Positions 48,280-58,640 of a DNA stretch of 64,000 nt are shown one piece after another. The stretch lies in assembly GCA_014190895.1 (NCBI GenBank), contig BJGV01000004.1, positions 26,061 to 90,060 of the forward strand. The letters run 5' to 3'. Origin of the DNA: Nitrosomonadaceae bacterium. Its GTDB lineage: Bacteria; Pseudomonadota; Gammaproteobacteria; Burkholderiales; Nitrosomonadaceae. The notes below the pieces were generated by a model. It saw only the letters and a list, made by a program, of their open reading frames with translations, did no database searches and had not been told where the DNA came from. A program made the translations under genes and the position numbers. Positions within the stretch are counted from its first letter, which is position 1; each line of letters opens with the position of its first letter.

Positions 48280-49001
48280 TTGCGCGCATCTAACATTAAT
48301 TTTTTCATTTCTCTTATTGCACTCTCAAAGCCGACGAACAGGGACCGAGATACAATAGCATGACCAATATTGAGTTCGGATATATCAGCAATCGCTGCGA
48401 TAGGCTGAACATTATGGTAGTGTAATCCGTGTCCGGCATTAACCTGCATGCCTTGATTAGTCGCATAAGATGCAACCGAACGAATTTGTTCTAGCGCGCA
48501 TTGCTGTTCGCTTGTAATTAATAAATTGGAATAATGGCCTGTATGAATTTCAATAATGGGTACGGAAACTTTTAAAGCAGCATCGATCTGTAAAAAATCT
48601 GCATCAATAAATAACGAAACACGGATACCTGCCTCAGAAAGTCTATCGCTTGCATATTTTACTTGCTTAAAGTGTCTCACTACATCTAGCCCGCCTTCTG
48701 TTGTCAATTCTTCGCGCCGTTCCGGCACCAAACAAACTTCTTGCGGCTTAATGTGCAATGCAAAAGCTATCATTTCATCATTCACCGAGCTCTCTAGGTT
48801 CATATCAATTTGAAGTAACTCACGCAGCATTTCTACATCTCTGTCCTGAATATGTCTACGATCCTCGCGTAAATGAACAGTAATTGCATCTGCTCCTGTT
48901 GACTCCGCAATTAGCGCCGCCTCTATAGGGCTAGGATAAACTGAACCACGCGCTTGCCGTAAAGTGGCAACATGGTCAATATTAACGCCTAATCTAATCA
49001 T
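48276..49001 (-). CDS. pdxJ: Pyridoxine 5'-phosphate synthase PdxJ
   Basis: 241 residues, last step in the DXP-dependent PLP pathway. [41 protein letters not shown] and [11 protein letters not shown] mark the family. It overlaps recO and acpS by four bases each (coupled operon recO-pdxJ-acpS). Confidence 0.97.
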   Translation of the reverse strand: MIRLGVNIDHVATLRQARGSVYPSPIEAALIAESTGADAITVHLREDRRHIQDRDVEMLRELLQIDMNLESSVNDEMIAFALHIKPQEVCLVPERREELTTEGGLDVVRHFKQVKYASDRLSEAGIRVSLFIDADFLQIDAALKVSVPIIEIHTGHYSNLLITSEQQCALEQIRSVASYATNQGMQVNAGHGLHYHNVQPIAAIADISELNIGHAIVSRSLFVGFESAIREMKKLMLDARK

Positions 49002-49726
49002 AATTGCTGTAAATCTTTTAGTAATTGGCGTGTATGCAAGGGTTGATCTCCTAGATAATGATTGAGTATATAGCGCATTAACGCCTTACTTTGTTGTCGA
49101 GTAATAGAGTCGGAATAGTCACCAGTTTCCATATCCAGTAAAGTTCTGCCACTTAGCTGCAGACCGCGACTACAATCACCAGCTCCCAATATCTTTGGTC
49201 CGCGCTCGATCTCGTAGCAATATTTCTCTTGTGCATTCAATGGTTTATTTGTTGTTACATCATAACTTAATGTTAGGGCATAACCTAGTTCCTTCAGCAT
49301 ACGTTGCTCAAAATGTCGAAGTATAGGGGTGTAGTCCTGTTGACTACTCAATGCTATCAATGTTTCCTGATAATATTCAAATAGCTGTTCGTGTGGATCT
49401 TCACGACGCAGTAATCGTACCAGTAGCTCATTTAAATAAAAACCACAAATTAAGGCCATCCCTTGCAAAGATGGTTGACCGCCCTGCCATTCTACTTTGT
49501 GTAAAGTACGTAACTCTGATTTTCCCGCCCAAGAAAGATGCAATGGTTGAAATGCTAAGAGCAATCCTCTGAGAGCCGATCTAGGGCGCTTAGCGCCCTT
49601 TGCAATCATTGGAATACGCCCAAAATTTCTGGTAAATGTCTCTACGACAAGACTTGTTTCTAGATAGGGATAGGCATGTAGAACAAAGGCAGGCTCGGTA
49701 TCTTGCCTGTACTTATTTGCTATCAC
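48998..49726 (-). CDS. recO: DNA repair protein RecO
   Basis: 242 residues with an N-terminal OB fold ([37 protein letters not shown]) and a helical C-terminal half, usual for RecO, which loads RecA on SSB-coated gaps with RecR. The zinc cysteines found in some RecO proteins are not evident. It follows era by 41 bases. Confidence 0.94.
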   Translation of the reverse strand: MIANKYRQDTEPAFVLHAYPYLETSLVVETFTRNFGRIPMIAKGAKRPRSALRGLLLAFQPLHLSWAGKSELRTLHKVEWQGGQPSLQGMALICGFYLNELLVRLLRREDPHEQLFEYYQETLIALSSQQDYTPILRHFEQRMLKELGYALTLSYDVTTNKPLNAQEKYCYEIERGPKILGAGDCSRGLQLSGRTLLDMETGDYSDSITRQQSKALMRYILNHYLGDQPLHTRQLLKDLQQL

Positions 49727-49767
49727 AAAAACTCTTCCCTAAGAAACTGATATCTATTATTTCTATA

Positions 49768-50652
49768 TTATTCATACCCAAGACTCTTTAGCGCCTGTGC
49801 GTCATCAGCCCAACCATTTCTAATTTTTACCCAGACCTCGAGATACACTCTGCTTTCAAAAAACTCTTCCATACTTTTTCTTGCCTGAGTAGCAATCACC
49901 TTAAGTTTTTCGCCATTTTTTCCAATAATTATAGATTTTTGACTTCCTTTCTCTACAATAATAGAGACGTAGATCTTACGTAAATCGCCCTCAATTATGA
50001 ATTGATCGATAGCAACACTAATAGAATAAGGAATCTCTTCCCCCATTAAACGAAATAATTTCTCACGCACTAATTCAGCAGCAATAAATCGTTCGCTACG
50101 ATCCGTTATCTCATTCTCGCCAAATAACGGTGGATTCTCTGGCAAATATGGACGAATTACATTTATCAATTCTAGTAATTGCAAATCTTTTTCTGCGCTT
50201 ACCGGAACAATTGCTGTAAAAAGAAATTTCTCATTCATTATGGCAAGGAATGGAAGCAATCTTGATTTTTCGGCCAGTCTATCTATTTTATTAACCACCA
50301 AAATTACTGGTTTATTGATAGGCAAGAGCCGCATAACAAGAGCATCTCGGTCATCAAAGTGCGTGGTTTCAACAACAAATAAAACCACGTCCACATCCCG
50401 CACACTCTGAATCACAACGCGATTCATTCCACTATTTAATTGATTTGTATGTCGCGTCTGAAAACCAGGCGTGTCAACAAAAATAAACTGGGAGCAACTG
50501 TCTGTCAGAATACCATTAATGCGGTGACGTGTAGTCTGAGCTTTTCTTGAGGTAATACTAACATTCTGCCCAATCAGGTGGTTCAGTAGTGTAGATTTAC
50601 CAACATTGGGGCGCCCTACGATAGCAATATATCCGGTGCGGTAATTTAGAAT
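49768..50652 (-). CDS. era: GTPase Era, apparently with an ATT start
   Basis: Ribosome-assembly GTPase that binds 16S rRNA. The ORF track shows only 219 residues from an internal ATG, but the frame is open upstream and reads [30 protein letters not shown] and [10 protein letters not shown] before it. G1, G2 and G3 are therefore intact; NKID (G4) and the KH domain ([11 protein letters not shown]) follow. No ATG, GTG or TTG exists between the in-frame stop and the G1 box. ATT at 50652-50650 has GAGG eight bases upstream and would give 294 residues (xLNYRTGY), the normal length. Confidence 0.92.
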   Translation of the reverse strand: MLNYRTGYIAIVGRPNVGKSTLLNHLIGQNVSITSRKAQTTRHRINGILTDSCSQFIFVDTPGFQTRHTNQLNSGMNRVVIQSVRDVDVVLFVVETTHFDDRDALVMRLLPINKPVILVVNKIDRLAEKSRLLPFLAIMNEKFLFTAIVPVSAEKDLQLLELINVIRPYLPENPPLFGENEITDRSERFIAAELVREKLFRLMGEEIPYSISVAIDQFIIEGDLRKIYVSIIVEKGSQKSIIIGKNGEKLKVIATQARKSMEEFFESRVYLEVWVKIRNGWADDAQALKSLGYE

Positions 50653-50660
50653 AGCCAGTA

Positions 50661-50664
50661 CCTC
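50661..50664 (-). promoter_or_regulatory. Shine-Dalgarno that selects the ATT start of era
   Basis: On the minus strand GAGG is followed by eight bases (TACTGGCT) and then ATT CTA AAT TAC CGC. The in-frame CTG (50658-50656) is only two bases away and the earlier ATT has no ribosome site, so the second ATT is the best initiator. Confidence 0.6.
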
Positions 50665-50704
50665 AGAAATACTTTAACAAAAAAATTTAAGCCAATTCAG
50701 GGAA

Positions 50705-51409
50705 TTAAATAATAGTTCCATTTTTTTTAGACTTCTTACTATACAAATGGATTCTCTTATATACCAGTAATGCCGCTTTCTGTTGTGCATTACGATGACT
50801 GACACCCTCTCCAAACTCAGAAATGCCTAATGTACGAACAGAGCACTCTATCCGAAAGAGCTGTTGATGAGCGTCTCCGCTGGTAGCTATAACGGAATAG
50901 TGTGGTAACGGCAATTTATGTTTCTGCAAGTATTCCTGAAGAATAGTTTTAGGGTCCTTCTCCAAAGTATCCAGATTTATTTTATTTATCCTAGACATGA
51001 AGAGAGTAGTCACAACTCTCTGAACCCCTTCAAATCCTGCGTCAAGATATATTGCTCCTAGGATTGCTTCTAGTGAGTCAGCGAGAATAGATGGGCGAGA
51101 GTATCCGTCATCTTTTAATTCTCCGTCACCTAATCTTATCTCCTTTCCTAAATCAAGTACCAATGCTAATGCAGATAACGCTCGTTGATTAACAAGACTG
51201 GCACGAAATCTAGACAAATCTCCTTCATTAGAATCAGGGAAGCACTTGAACAGCAATCCGGTAATTATGCAATTCAGAATACTGTCGCCCAGAAACTCAA
51301 GACGCTCATTGTTCTGAGATGAATAGCTACGATGAGTTAACGCTTGTTGAAGCAAATCTAACTTATTAAATTGATAATTAAGTTTTAAACACAGCTCTTC
51401 AGCACTCAT
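50705..51409 (-). CDS. rnc: Ribonuclease III
   Basis: 234 residues: catalytic domain with signature NERLEFLGDSILN and the second metal site DSLEAILGAIYLDAGF, then a C-terminal dsRNA-binding domain (PKTILQEYLQKHKLPLPHYSV...). It processes rRNA and other structured RNAs. rnc-era is the conserved order. The 124-base gap from lepB holds no gene I recognise; relatives often have a small DUF4845 gene there. Confidence 0.97.
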   Translation of the reverse strand: MSAEELCLKLNYQFNKLDLLQQALTHRSYSSQNNERLEFLGDSILNCIITGLLFKCFPDSNEGDLSRFRASLVNQRALSALALVLDLGKEIRLGDGELKDDGYSRPSILADSLEAILGAIYLDAGFEGVQRVVTTLFMSRINKINLDTLEKDPKTILQEYLQKHKLPLPHYSVIATSGDAHQQLFRIECSVRTLGISEFGEGVSHRNAQQKAALLVYKRIHLYSKKSKKNGTII

Positions 51410-51533
51410 TTCATATCCGATATCAATATAGACCCAAGATGAACTATTTAGTTCAGAACCCTGCGGAAAAATACTTAATATACATTCTTTTTGATTTAAC
51501 TTAAAAAATGAAGTCTCCGTTAAATCATTCTGG

Positions 51534-52316
51534 TTATCTAATATTTAATCCGATTCTTCCTAGATCATTAAAATTCCACCAAATCATAAATGCTTTGCCA
51601 ACAATATTACGTTCTGGAACAAATCCCCAGTAACGACTATCGCTACTGCTATCTCGGTTGTCACCCATCACGAAATAGTGTCCAGCAGGAACTCTGCAAG
51701 TAAACTCGGAATCACCGTAAGAACAGTTTTCACTGTATGGGAACTGCTGTACTCCAGAAATTTGTATACTAGGCATGTCTGGATCAACAATAATAGTATG
51801 ACCCTCACTTATAAATTCTGTATACCCTTGACTATAAACGTAACTTAAACCAGATTCAACATAAGTATATTCACCCGTTGATTCTAGTCTAACCGGAACA
51901 CCGTTGATAATAAGTTGTTTATTGCGATACGTCACCAAATCACCAGGCACACCAATTATACGTTTAATATAATCCATAGAGGGATTTTCTGGATAACGAA
52001 AAACCAATACTTCGCCTCGCTCTGGTTCATTTATATCTATTATCTTGAGATTAATAACTGGTACCCGAATTCCATAAGTGTATTTATTTACTAAGATGAA
52101 ATCTCCCACCAATAAAGTGGGAATCATTGATCCGGATGGAATCTTAAAAGGCTCTACTAAAAAAGAACGTAAGCAGAATACAATTAGAATCACTGGAAAA
52201 AAACTCTTTGGATACTCTATCCACCATGGCTCAACAGCTTCTGGCGAGCGATTATGTCGAAATAAAAAGAAATCAAGTAGCCAGATTATACCAGTAGAAA
52301 CTAATAGAATCAGCAT
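51534..52316 (-). CDS. lepB: Signal peptidase I (LepB)
   Basis: 260 residues. It has two N-terminal membrane helices, then the catalytic Ser in PSGSMIPTLLVGDFILVNKY, the catalytic Lys in MDYIKRIIGVPGD, and GDNRDSSSDSRYWGFVP. It removes signal peptides at the periplasmic face. It sits in the lepA-lepB-rnc-era order typical of proteobacteria. Confidence 0.97.
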   Translation of the reverse strand: MLILLVSTGIIWLLDFFLFRHNRSPEAVEPWWIEYPKSFFPVILIVFCLRSFLVEPFKIPSGSMIPTLLVGDFILVNKYTYGIRVPVINLKIIDINEPERGEVLVFRYPENPSMDYIKRIIGVPGDLVTYRNKQLIINGVPVRLESTGEYTYVESGLSYVYSQGYTEFISEGHTIIVDPDMPSIQISGVQQFPYSENCSYGDSEFTCRVPAGHYFVMGDNRDSSSDSRYWGFVPERNIVGKAFMIWWNFNDLGRIGLNIR

Positions 52317-52427
52317 GATAAGAGGGAAATTTATGTTACGCTCCTTGAGTAAATAACAATTAATTTTTATGTGGTGAGAAAACTTGTATGAATATACACA
52401 AATCGGCTGCCTAGAATCTCTTATTCG

Positions 52428-54221
52428 CTATTTATCGCTTATCTGCAGTATTGCTAGAAATGCTTCTTGCGGAATCTCTACATTACCTACCTGCTTCATT
52501 CGCTTCTTCCCTGCTTTCTGTTTTTCTAGTAACTTGCGCTTGCGACTAACATCCCCGCCATAACATTTAGCGAGCACATTTTTGCGCAGCGCCTTGATAC
52601 TCTCTCTGGCTATAATGTGCGCACCAATAGCAGCCTGCACCGCAATATCAAACATTTGTCGCGGTATCAACTCACGCATTTTCTGTGCTAACTCACGCCC
52701 ACGATACTGACTATTTGCACGGTGTACTATCAACGACAGGGCGTCTATCTTATCTCCGTTAATGAGTATATCTAGCTTGACTAAATCCGCGGCACGAAAC
52801 TCTTTGAATTCATAATCTAATGAGGCATAACCGCGACTAATAGATTTTAATTTGTCAAAAAAATCCATGACCACTTCATTCAGCGGCATTTCATAAGTAA
52901 GCATCACCTGTCTACCCATATATTGTATATTTCTCTGCACTCCCCGCTTACTAATACAAAGTGTAATCACTGAACCAACATATTCCTGTGGAAGCAATAT
53001 GGTGGCAGTAATGATTGGCTCCCGTATCTCTTCTATTGTGGAAGGATCTGGTATTTTCGATGGATTTTCAATCTCTGTGATCGTACCGTTGCGCATCATT
53101 ATCTGATAGACCACTGTCGGTGCAGTAGTGATGAGGCTCATATCATACTCCCGCTCCAGACGCTCTTGTACGATATCTAAATGCAATAAACCAAGAAATC
53201 CGCAGCGAAAACCAAAACCTAGCGCCTGAGATGTCTCTGGCTCATATTGCAACGAAGAGTCGTTAAGTTTTAACTTCTCTAGTGCGTCACGTAAAGCATC
53301 GTACTGATTCGATTCAACCGGATAGAGTCCGGCAAATACCTGGGGCTTTATTTCTTTAAAACCAGGTAATGAATGAGTTGCGGGACGAGTTGCCAGTGTC
53401 AAGGTATCACCTACCTTTGCAGATTTTAATTCCTTAATGCCGGATATAACGAAGCCTACTTCTCCCGCGCTTAATAAAGCGCAATTTTTAGATTTTGGTG
53501 TAAAAATACCAACTTCTTCGCACAAGTAAATAGCTTTACTTGCCATAAGTAAAATTTTATCCTTGGGTCTAAGTGTCCCATCTACCACTCGTACTAACAT
53601 TACTACACCGACATAATTATCAAACCAAGAATCAATGATGAGAGCTTTCAATGGCGCGGTAATATCCCCATTTGGCGGGGAAATGCGTGCAATCACTGCT
53701 TCTAATATTTCTCTTACACCCTCACCAGTCTTCGCGCTAACACGTAAAGCATCTTGAGCATCTATACCAATAATGTCTTCAATTTCCTCTATCACGCGCT
53801 CAGGTTCAGCCGCTGGCAAATCAATCTTGTTCAAAACTGACAATACTTCAACCCCTTGCTCAATGGCAGCGTAACAATTGGCGACGGTCTGGGCTTCAAC
53901 GCCCTGCGAAACATCAACCACTAACAAAGCGCCCTCACAAGCAGCAAGTGAACGAGACACCTCATAAGAGAAATCTACATGTCCAGGAGTATCAATCAAA
54001 TTTAACAGATAAGACTGTCCGTCTAATGATTTATATTCAAGAGCTGCCGTCTGCGCCTTTATAGTGATCCCACGTTCCCTCTCAAGATCCATTGAATCCA
54101 GAACTTGGGCTTCCATCTCACGATCTGATAAACCCCCACACAGATGAATGATGCGGTCCGCCAGAGTAGATTTTCCGTGGTCTATGTGCGCAATAATAGA
54201 AAAATTACGAATATGTTGCAT
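52428..54221 (-). CDS. lepA: Elongation factor 4 (LepA)
   Basis: 597-residue translational GTPase. G1 is [10 protein letters not shown]3 is DTPGHVDF, G4 is NKIDLP, and the LepA-specific C-terminal domain ends [26 protein letters not shown]. It helps translation initiation and elongation under stress. It starts the lepA-lepB unit. Confidence 0.98.
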   Translation of the reverse strand: MQHIRNFSIIAHIDHGKSTLADRIIHLCGGLSDREMEAQVLDSMDLERERGITIKAQTAALEYKSLDGQSYLLNLIDTPGHVDFSYEVSRSLAACEGALLVVDVSQGVEAQTVANCYAAIEQGVEVLSVLNKIDLPAAEPERVIEEIEDIIGIDAQDALRVSAKTGEGVREILEAVIARISPPNGDITAPLKALIIDSWFDNYVGVVMLVRVVDGTLRPKDKILLMASKAIYLCEEVGIFTPKSKNCALLSAGEVGFVISGIKELKSAKVGDTLTLATRPATHSLPGFKEIKPQVFAGLYPVESNQYDALRDALEKLKLNDSSLQYEPETSQALGFGFRCGFLGLLHLDIVQERLEREYDMSLITTAPTVVYQIMMRNGTITEIENPSKIPDPSTIEEIREPIITATILLPQEYVGSVITLCISKRGVQRNIQYMGRQVMLTYEMPLNEVVMDFFDKLKSISRGYASLDYEFKEFRAADLVKLDILINGDKIDALSLIVHRANSQYRGRELAQKMRELIPRQMFDIAVQAAIGAHIIARESIKALRKNVLAKCYGGDVSRKRKLLEKQKAGKKRMKQVGNVEIPQEAFLAILQISDK

Positions 54222-54387
54222 CAGAAGTAAAGGGATGGGTAATTAAAAGAATAATAATCAAAAGTTGCCAATGAAGTCACTAGAAAGGGCGCCCACCCAC
54301 TGCACCCCTTAAAGATCCAATAGCTTAATCTCATGAATCTTCGCAAAAATACAAAAAAACTGCATTCATGTCTAACAATTATATATT

Positions 54388-54651
54388 TTAACGAAGTTTC
54401 GCGAAATAAGCATCTAGCGCAACAAGATCAAGACGGTGATGACATATTTCTTCTTTTTCTGCTGTTAGCACGGGGACTAGTTCTCCGTAATTTTCCGCCA
54501 AAATAAGATCGCTATCGATGTCTATCACTCTAAAAGAAAAAGGAAACTGTGCTTGCAATTCAATGAGAGTAGCGATCATGTCACAACATAGATGACAATC
54601 TTTTCGACTATATACAATCAACTTCACTTTTTTGATACTATTTATTGTCAC
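54388..54651 (-). CDS. Glutaredoxin-like protein (DUF836)
   Basis: 87 residues with a thioredoxin-type start, KLIVYSRKDCHLCCDMIATL (CxxC as CHLC), the FRVIDIDSD strand and the cis-Pro region GELVPVLT. The DUF836 family commonly lies between degP and lepA. The electron partner is unknown. Its start overlaps the degP stop by 14 bases. Confidence 0.88.
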   Translation of the reverse strand: MTINSIKKVKLIVYSRKDCHLCCDMIATLIELQAQFPFSFRVIDIDSDLILAENYGELVPVLTAEKEEICHHRLDLVALDAYFAKLR

Positions 54652-56077
54652 TGTCAGTAAGTTTCATGGTAATAAAAGTAGTCATTTCACCACGCCTTAC
54701 AAGTAGAGCAATATTGCGGCCTTTTTCAATTTTTTTAAGTAATTGATTAAATTGATCAACATTAGGAGCATCCTGATTATTGATTCCAAGAATGAGATCT
54801 CCGAGACGCATTCCTGCTCTACTAGCAACGCCTGACTGCATATCTTCTACTAAAAAACCACTGCTTACTTCCAACTGTTTCTTCTGATCAGGGGTAAGTT
54901 CACGCAGCGCAAGTCCAATACGATTGTACACTGTGGTCTTACTTTTTTTACTGTTTCGGTTTACCGCATTCTCTTCTGATATAATCTCTTCCACTGCTAT
55001 TACAATCTCTTTGCTGTGACCATCACGCCACACTTGCGCGTTTACTCTCGAGCCTGGCTTAACTGCGCCTACAATACGTGGTAAATCACTGGATGTGTAA
55101 ATAATCTTGCCATCAAATTTTAAAATAATATCTTTCACCTGAAGTCCGGCTTTCTCTGCGGGACCGCCTTTTTGTATTAAAGTCACGAGTGCGCCCGTAG
55201 CTCTAATCAGACCAAAAGATTCGGCTAGCTCCTTAGTCACTTCCTGAATAACCACACCAATTTTGCCGCGACTTACTTTTCCATTAACTCGTAACTGATT
55301 GGAAATATCCATAGCTACGTCAATGGGAATAGCAAATGACAATCCCATAAAACCACCCGTACGGCTATAAATCTGAGAATTGATGCCCACTACCTCACCT
55401 TTCATATTAAATAATGGACCACCAGAGTTGCCAGGGTTTATAGCTACGTCAGTCTGAATAAAAGGTACGTAATTTTCTTGCGCCAATGAGCGCCCTTTAG
55501 CGCTAACAATGCCCGCCGTTACGCTATTCTCAAAGCCAAAAGGTGAACCGATTGCCACAACCCACTCACCTACTCTTAGTTTATTGGGGTCACCTGGGCT
55601 CACCTGAGGTAGGTTATTAGCTTCTATCTTAAGAAGAGCTATGTCAGTCTTGCGATCAACGCCCACGACTTTGGCATAAAATTCTCGCTTATCGGTCAAT
55701 TTAATTGTGATCTCATCTGCTGAGTCAACAACATGGGCATTTGTTAAAATATGTCCATCCGCACTAATTATGAAACCAGAACCCAGTGACTTTGATTCAA
55801 ACTCTTTAGGGGTATTATCTGGCAATAATTCTCCAGGAATGTCATTGGGCGGCATATAACGACGAAAGAACTCAAAAAACGGACTATCCTCTGGAATATT
55901 TGGCATGCCTGGTAAAGTGCGATTACCCGATTTATTCTGAACTTGGATAGTACTAATGTTTACTACAGCAGCCCCTTGTTTCCCAACCAACTCAGTAAAA
56001 TCCGGAAGCTCTTTAATTTGAGCAAACCCAGAAGAAGAAAATACAATCAATACAACCAAAACCAACCGATCCATCAT
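54638..56077 (-). CDS. degP: Periplasmic serine protease DegP/MucD
   Basis: 479 residues with a signal peptide (MMDRLVLVVLIVFSSSGFA). The HtrA protease domain has the triad His (LTNAHVV), Asp (KTDIALLKI) and Ser (NPGNSGGPLFN). Two PDZ domains follow (about 265-355 and 385-475). It degrades and refolds envelope proteins. The start at 56077 is fixed by AAGGAGGT seven bases upstream; the track start adds 14 residues. It is in the sigma-E operon after rseB. Confidence 0.96.
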   Translation of the reverse strand: MMDRLVLVVLIVFSSSGFAQIKELPDFTELVGKQGAAVVNISTIQVQNKSGNRTLPGMPNIPEDSPFFEFFRRYMPPNDIPGELLPDNTPKEFESKSLGSGFIISADGHILTNAHVVDSADEITIKLTDKREFYAKVVGVDRKTDIALLKIEANNLPQVSPGDPNKLRVGEWVVAIGSPFGFENSVTAGIVSAKGRSLAQENYVPFIQTDVAINPGNSGGPLFNMKGEVVGINSQIYSRTGGFMGLSFAIPIDVAMDISNQLRVNGKVSRGKIGVVIQEVTKELAESFGLIRATGALVTLIQKGGPAEKAGLQVKDIILKFDGKIIYTSSDLPRIVGAVKPGSRVNAQVWRDGHSKEIVIAVEEIISEENAVNRNSKKSKTTVYNRIGLALRELTPDQKKQLEVSSGFLVEDMQSGVASRAGMRLGDLILGINNQDAPNVDQFNQLLKKIEKGRNIALLVRRGEMTTFITMKLTDSDNK

Positions 56078-56246
56078 CTTATTGACCTCCTTTGATAAGA
56101 ATAGAGAAAATATGCACAATTAATACTTTCAATCTCAAACCTTACGAATATTCGGCTGTCTTTGTCATGAGTAAATTGGATCGGATCTTTAGTGTAGGGG
56201 TTTTCACTGACTCTACCTCTCTACCTTACAGTATAGATCCGTCTCT

Positions 56247-57248
56247 CTAATTTTCGGTTTCTGAGTTCCTGTATGTTACTACTGAATTACCGATCTCGAT
56301 AACCCCTTCCAATGGAACCTCACCTACGGTTGTCACTATATGGCCCGCTATTGTTCTAGTATAGACATTGATAGCACCATGGCCAGGGAAAGATCTTTTA
56401 ACCGGCGAAACAACATTTCCTTTAGTTGTCTCAACGAACACCGATACTGTAGCAAGACCATCTGATAATGTAATGTGATCTACAAATTCTGGTTTTCCAG
56501 AGAGTTTGTGTCTCATTACCGAGATCTTCTTGAAGCCGTTTGGCAGACCCGATATCTGCCAATTAGACTCATTCCATTCCATTTCTAACGGCTCAGGATG
56601 AGTAATGTGGGGGGTAGTAATTTCTACTGGATATTTTGGTATTAATAGTTCTCTATCTATCTGATTATCAATTTTTAGCTCAGTAAAAAAAAATTGCTCT
56701 ATTAATTGATCCTTATATATTATCGCGGCCTTGAGTAATAAACCGGTACGCATATCTGCCCATAACTTGTGTTTGTAGCGTATGTTATCTTTAGGCTCTA
56801 ATAGAATCACTTGACACTCGTAATTGCTAATTCGCTCTTTCCCTGCTTTCTTAATTAAATAATTATCATCAATATTACTTAAAGATTTGGGCCGTAAAAT
56901 AGAGACATGTCCACGCAACCAACGCTTTTCGCTTACGGTATCTACATTCCTTGGGAAATAAGATCTAACTTCATCATTGTGTCGAACAATTTCACGCACA
57001 GGGCCATCTAGCAATTCTGTCCTCTCGTGTTCCCCTGTTTTATCTGCTATATGTACAATATGTGATGTCTCCGCATCGTTATTAGAAAAACGTACAAAAG
57101 TACCGACATAACTGTACTTAGTAGGAGCCGAAGCGATTTTATTTGCCCAGTATTCCGGTGTCTTAGATGACCCCAAGGTACCTTGTGCAGATACTGGTTG
57201 AGTAACATTAGACAAGAGTAATAAACTGAATAGTATCCGCCTAATCAT
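56247..57248 (-). CDS. rseB: Sigma-E regulatory protein RseB/MucB
   Basis: 333 residues. A signal peptide (MIRRILFSLLLLSNVTQPVSA) is followed by the large MucB/RseB lipid-sensing domain (YSYVGTFVRFSNNDAETSHIVHIADKTGEHERTELLDGPVREIVR) and the small C-terminal domain (about 220-320). It protects RseA from proteolysis in the periplasm. It comes 14 bases after rseA. Confidence 0.93.
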   Translation of the reverse strand: MIRRILFSLLLLSNVTQPVSAQGTLGSSKTPEYWANKIASAPTKYSYVGTFVRFSNNDAETSHIVHIADKTGEHERTELLDGPVREIVRHNDEVRSYFPRNVDTVSEKRWLRGHVSILRPKSLSNIDDNYLIKKAGKERISNYECQVILLEPKDNIRYKHKLWADMRTGLLLKAAIIYKDQLIEQFFFTELKIDNQIDRELLIPKYPVEITTPHITHPEPLEMEWNESNWQISGLPNGFKKISVMRHKLSGKPEFVDHITLSDGLATVSVFVETTKGNVVSPVKRSFPGHGAINVYTRTIAGHIVTTVGEVPLEGVIEIGNSVVTYRNSETEN

Positions 57249-57262
57249 TCAATGCCTGTTTA

Positions 57263-57778
57263 TCATTGAAAATTTTTCTGAAGATCTGTAACCCTAGGTG
57301 TGCGGGGTTTTATGCTCTTAGACACCGCTTCTTTTGATAAAAATCCTTGATGCACTGTCATATAATCACTAATTCGAGCAGACACAGGAATACCGGTCAC
57401 AGCAGGAGTGCTCTCTACAGAAGCTTGCAGGGCTATTTGGTCAGCAGGGGTCGTATCCAATAGACCCGTGGGCTGACTGACCCACCCTATTACAATCCCC
57501 ACCAACATTGAAGCCGCAATTGAGAATATAGGCATATTATCTCGTCTTTTAAATGAAGAGTGCAATGCTGTGACATTTGACTCTAATGCTAGCCTCTCAT
57601 TAGCATTAGATGTAACATTATTAGACACCGTTGCCGATTGTCGCAAAATGTCTCCGATCAAGTGATAAGTTGCCCACTCTTCACGTAGTGCATGATCTTC
57701 ATTAATTTCAGAAATTGTTTTAACAACATCTTCATCATCTAATTCACCGTCCATTAGTGCCGATATTCTATCTTTCAT
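57263..57778 (-). CDS. rseA: Anti-sigma-E factor RseA/MucA
   Basis: 171 residues. The N-terminal cytoplasmic domain MKDRISALMDGELDDEDVVKTISEINEDHALREEWATYHLIGDILR binds sigma-E. One membrane helix (IFSIAASMLVGIVIGWV, about 97-113) and a periplasmic tail for RseB follow. It follows rpoE by 10 bases. Confidence 0.93.
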   Translation of the reverse strand: MKDRISALMDGELDDEDVVKTISEINEDHALREEWATYHLIGDILRQSATVSNNVTSNANERLALESNVTALHSSFKRRDNMPIFSIAASMLVGIVIGWVSQPTGLLDTTPADQIALQASVESTPAVTGIPVSARISDYMTVHQGFLSKEAVSKSIKPRTPRVTDLQKNFQ

Positions 57779-57788
57779 CTTCCGTTCC

Positions 57789-58376
57789 TTATTTATCTGC
57801 CAAAATAGGCCCTAACTCGCTTAATATTAAATCACGAGCGCGAAATATTCGTGATCTTACTGTACCTATTGGACAACTCATTACATTTGCAATTTCTTCA
57901 TAACTCAACCCCTCTATTTCCCTCAGGGTAATTGTTGTATACAATTCTTTAGGTAGATTTTCTAAGGCTCGCTTAATTGTCTGAGCAAGCTGTTTGTTTA
58001 TCAACTCACGTTCAGGCGTTTTCCAATCCTGGAAGAGATTATTTGTTTCAAGGCCCTCAGAATCACTAATATCATACGTTATATTTCTATCAATGACTTC
58101 TCGTCCGCGAATTGTTAAAAAGTTTTTGGCTGTATTAACACCTACTCGGTATAACCAAGTATAAAAAGCACTTTCGCCACGAAAAGAAGATAGCGCTAAG
58201 TAAGCTTTGATAAAAGTTTCTTGTGCAACATCTTCGACCTCAGTACTGTCACGAATAAATCGTGACAGTACACGTATTAGTCTTCCCCGGTACTTAATTA
58301 CCAGTAAATCAAACGCTTTTTTATCTCCGTATTGCGCAAGTTCAACTAATTTTTGATCAATTTTTCGATCATTCAT
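57789..58376 (-). CDS. rpoE: RNA polymerase sigma-E factor (RpoE/AlgU)
   Basis: 195-residue ECF sigma factor. Region 2 is FDLLVIKYRGRLIRVLSRFI...DVAQETFIKAYLALSSFRGESAFYTWLYRVGVNTAKN, and region 4 is TTITLREIEGLSYEEIANVMSCPIGTVRSRIFRARDLI. It drives the envelope stress response and is held by RseA. AAGGA precedes the ATG. It heads the long minus-strand block and is divergent from nadB. Confidence 0.97.
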   Translation of the reverse strand: MNDRKIDQKLVELAQYGDKKAFDLLVIKYRGRLIRVLSRFIRDSTEVEDVAQETFIKAYLALSSFRGESAFYTWLYRVGVNTAKNFLTIRGREVIDRNITYDISDSEGLETNNLFQDWKTPERELINKQLAQTIKRALENLPKELYTTITLREIEGLSYEEIANVMSCPIGTVRSRIFRARDLILSELGPILADK

Positions 58377-58378
58377 TC

Positions 58379-58447
58379 CTTAAATATAGTCCTTTATACT
58401 CAATGTTATCAATTCATCATTGTAAACATGATAACTTAAATATAGTC
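58379..58447. repeat. 13-base direct repeat in the rpoE leader
   Basis: CTTAAATATAGTC occurs at 58379-58391 and again at 58435-58447 (56-base period), between rpoE and nadB. Its position suggests possible regulatory sites, but the AT-rich context makes chance possible. I did not find a clear GAACTT/TCTGA sigma-E promoter. Confidence 0.5.
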
Positions 58448-58640
58448 TCTATTTAAGAATCTATTCTCGGGCTCACTACAATTTTTTGGATGTATTGTAC
58501 TAATGACAATAAGCACCTGATATTAGTTCATGTTGTAATGAAATTATTCTCAATGCACTTAGCACTTAAGTGTATAAAGTAGCTTTACTGTTACAATTTT
58601 TAACTAGCCATTAACAAGAACAAAATTAACTGGGCTCCAA

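Noticed and set aside
49768-50427. Truncated 219-residue Era as given in the ORF track
   Set aside because: The in-frame sequence upstream encodes the complete G1-G3 motifs without a stop; the gene is intact and only lacks a standard start codon.
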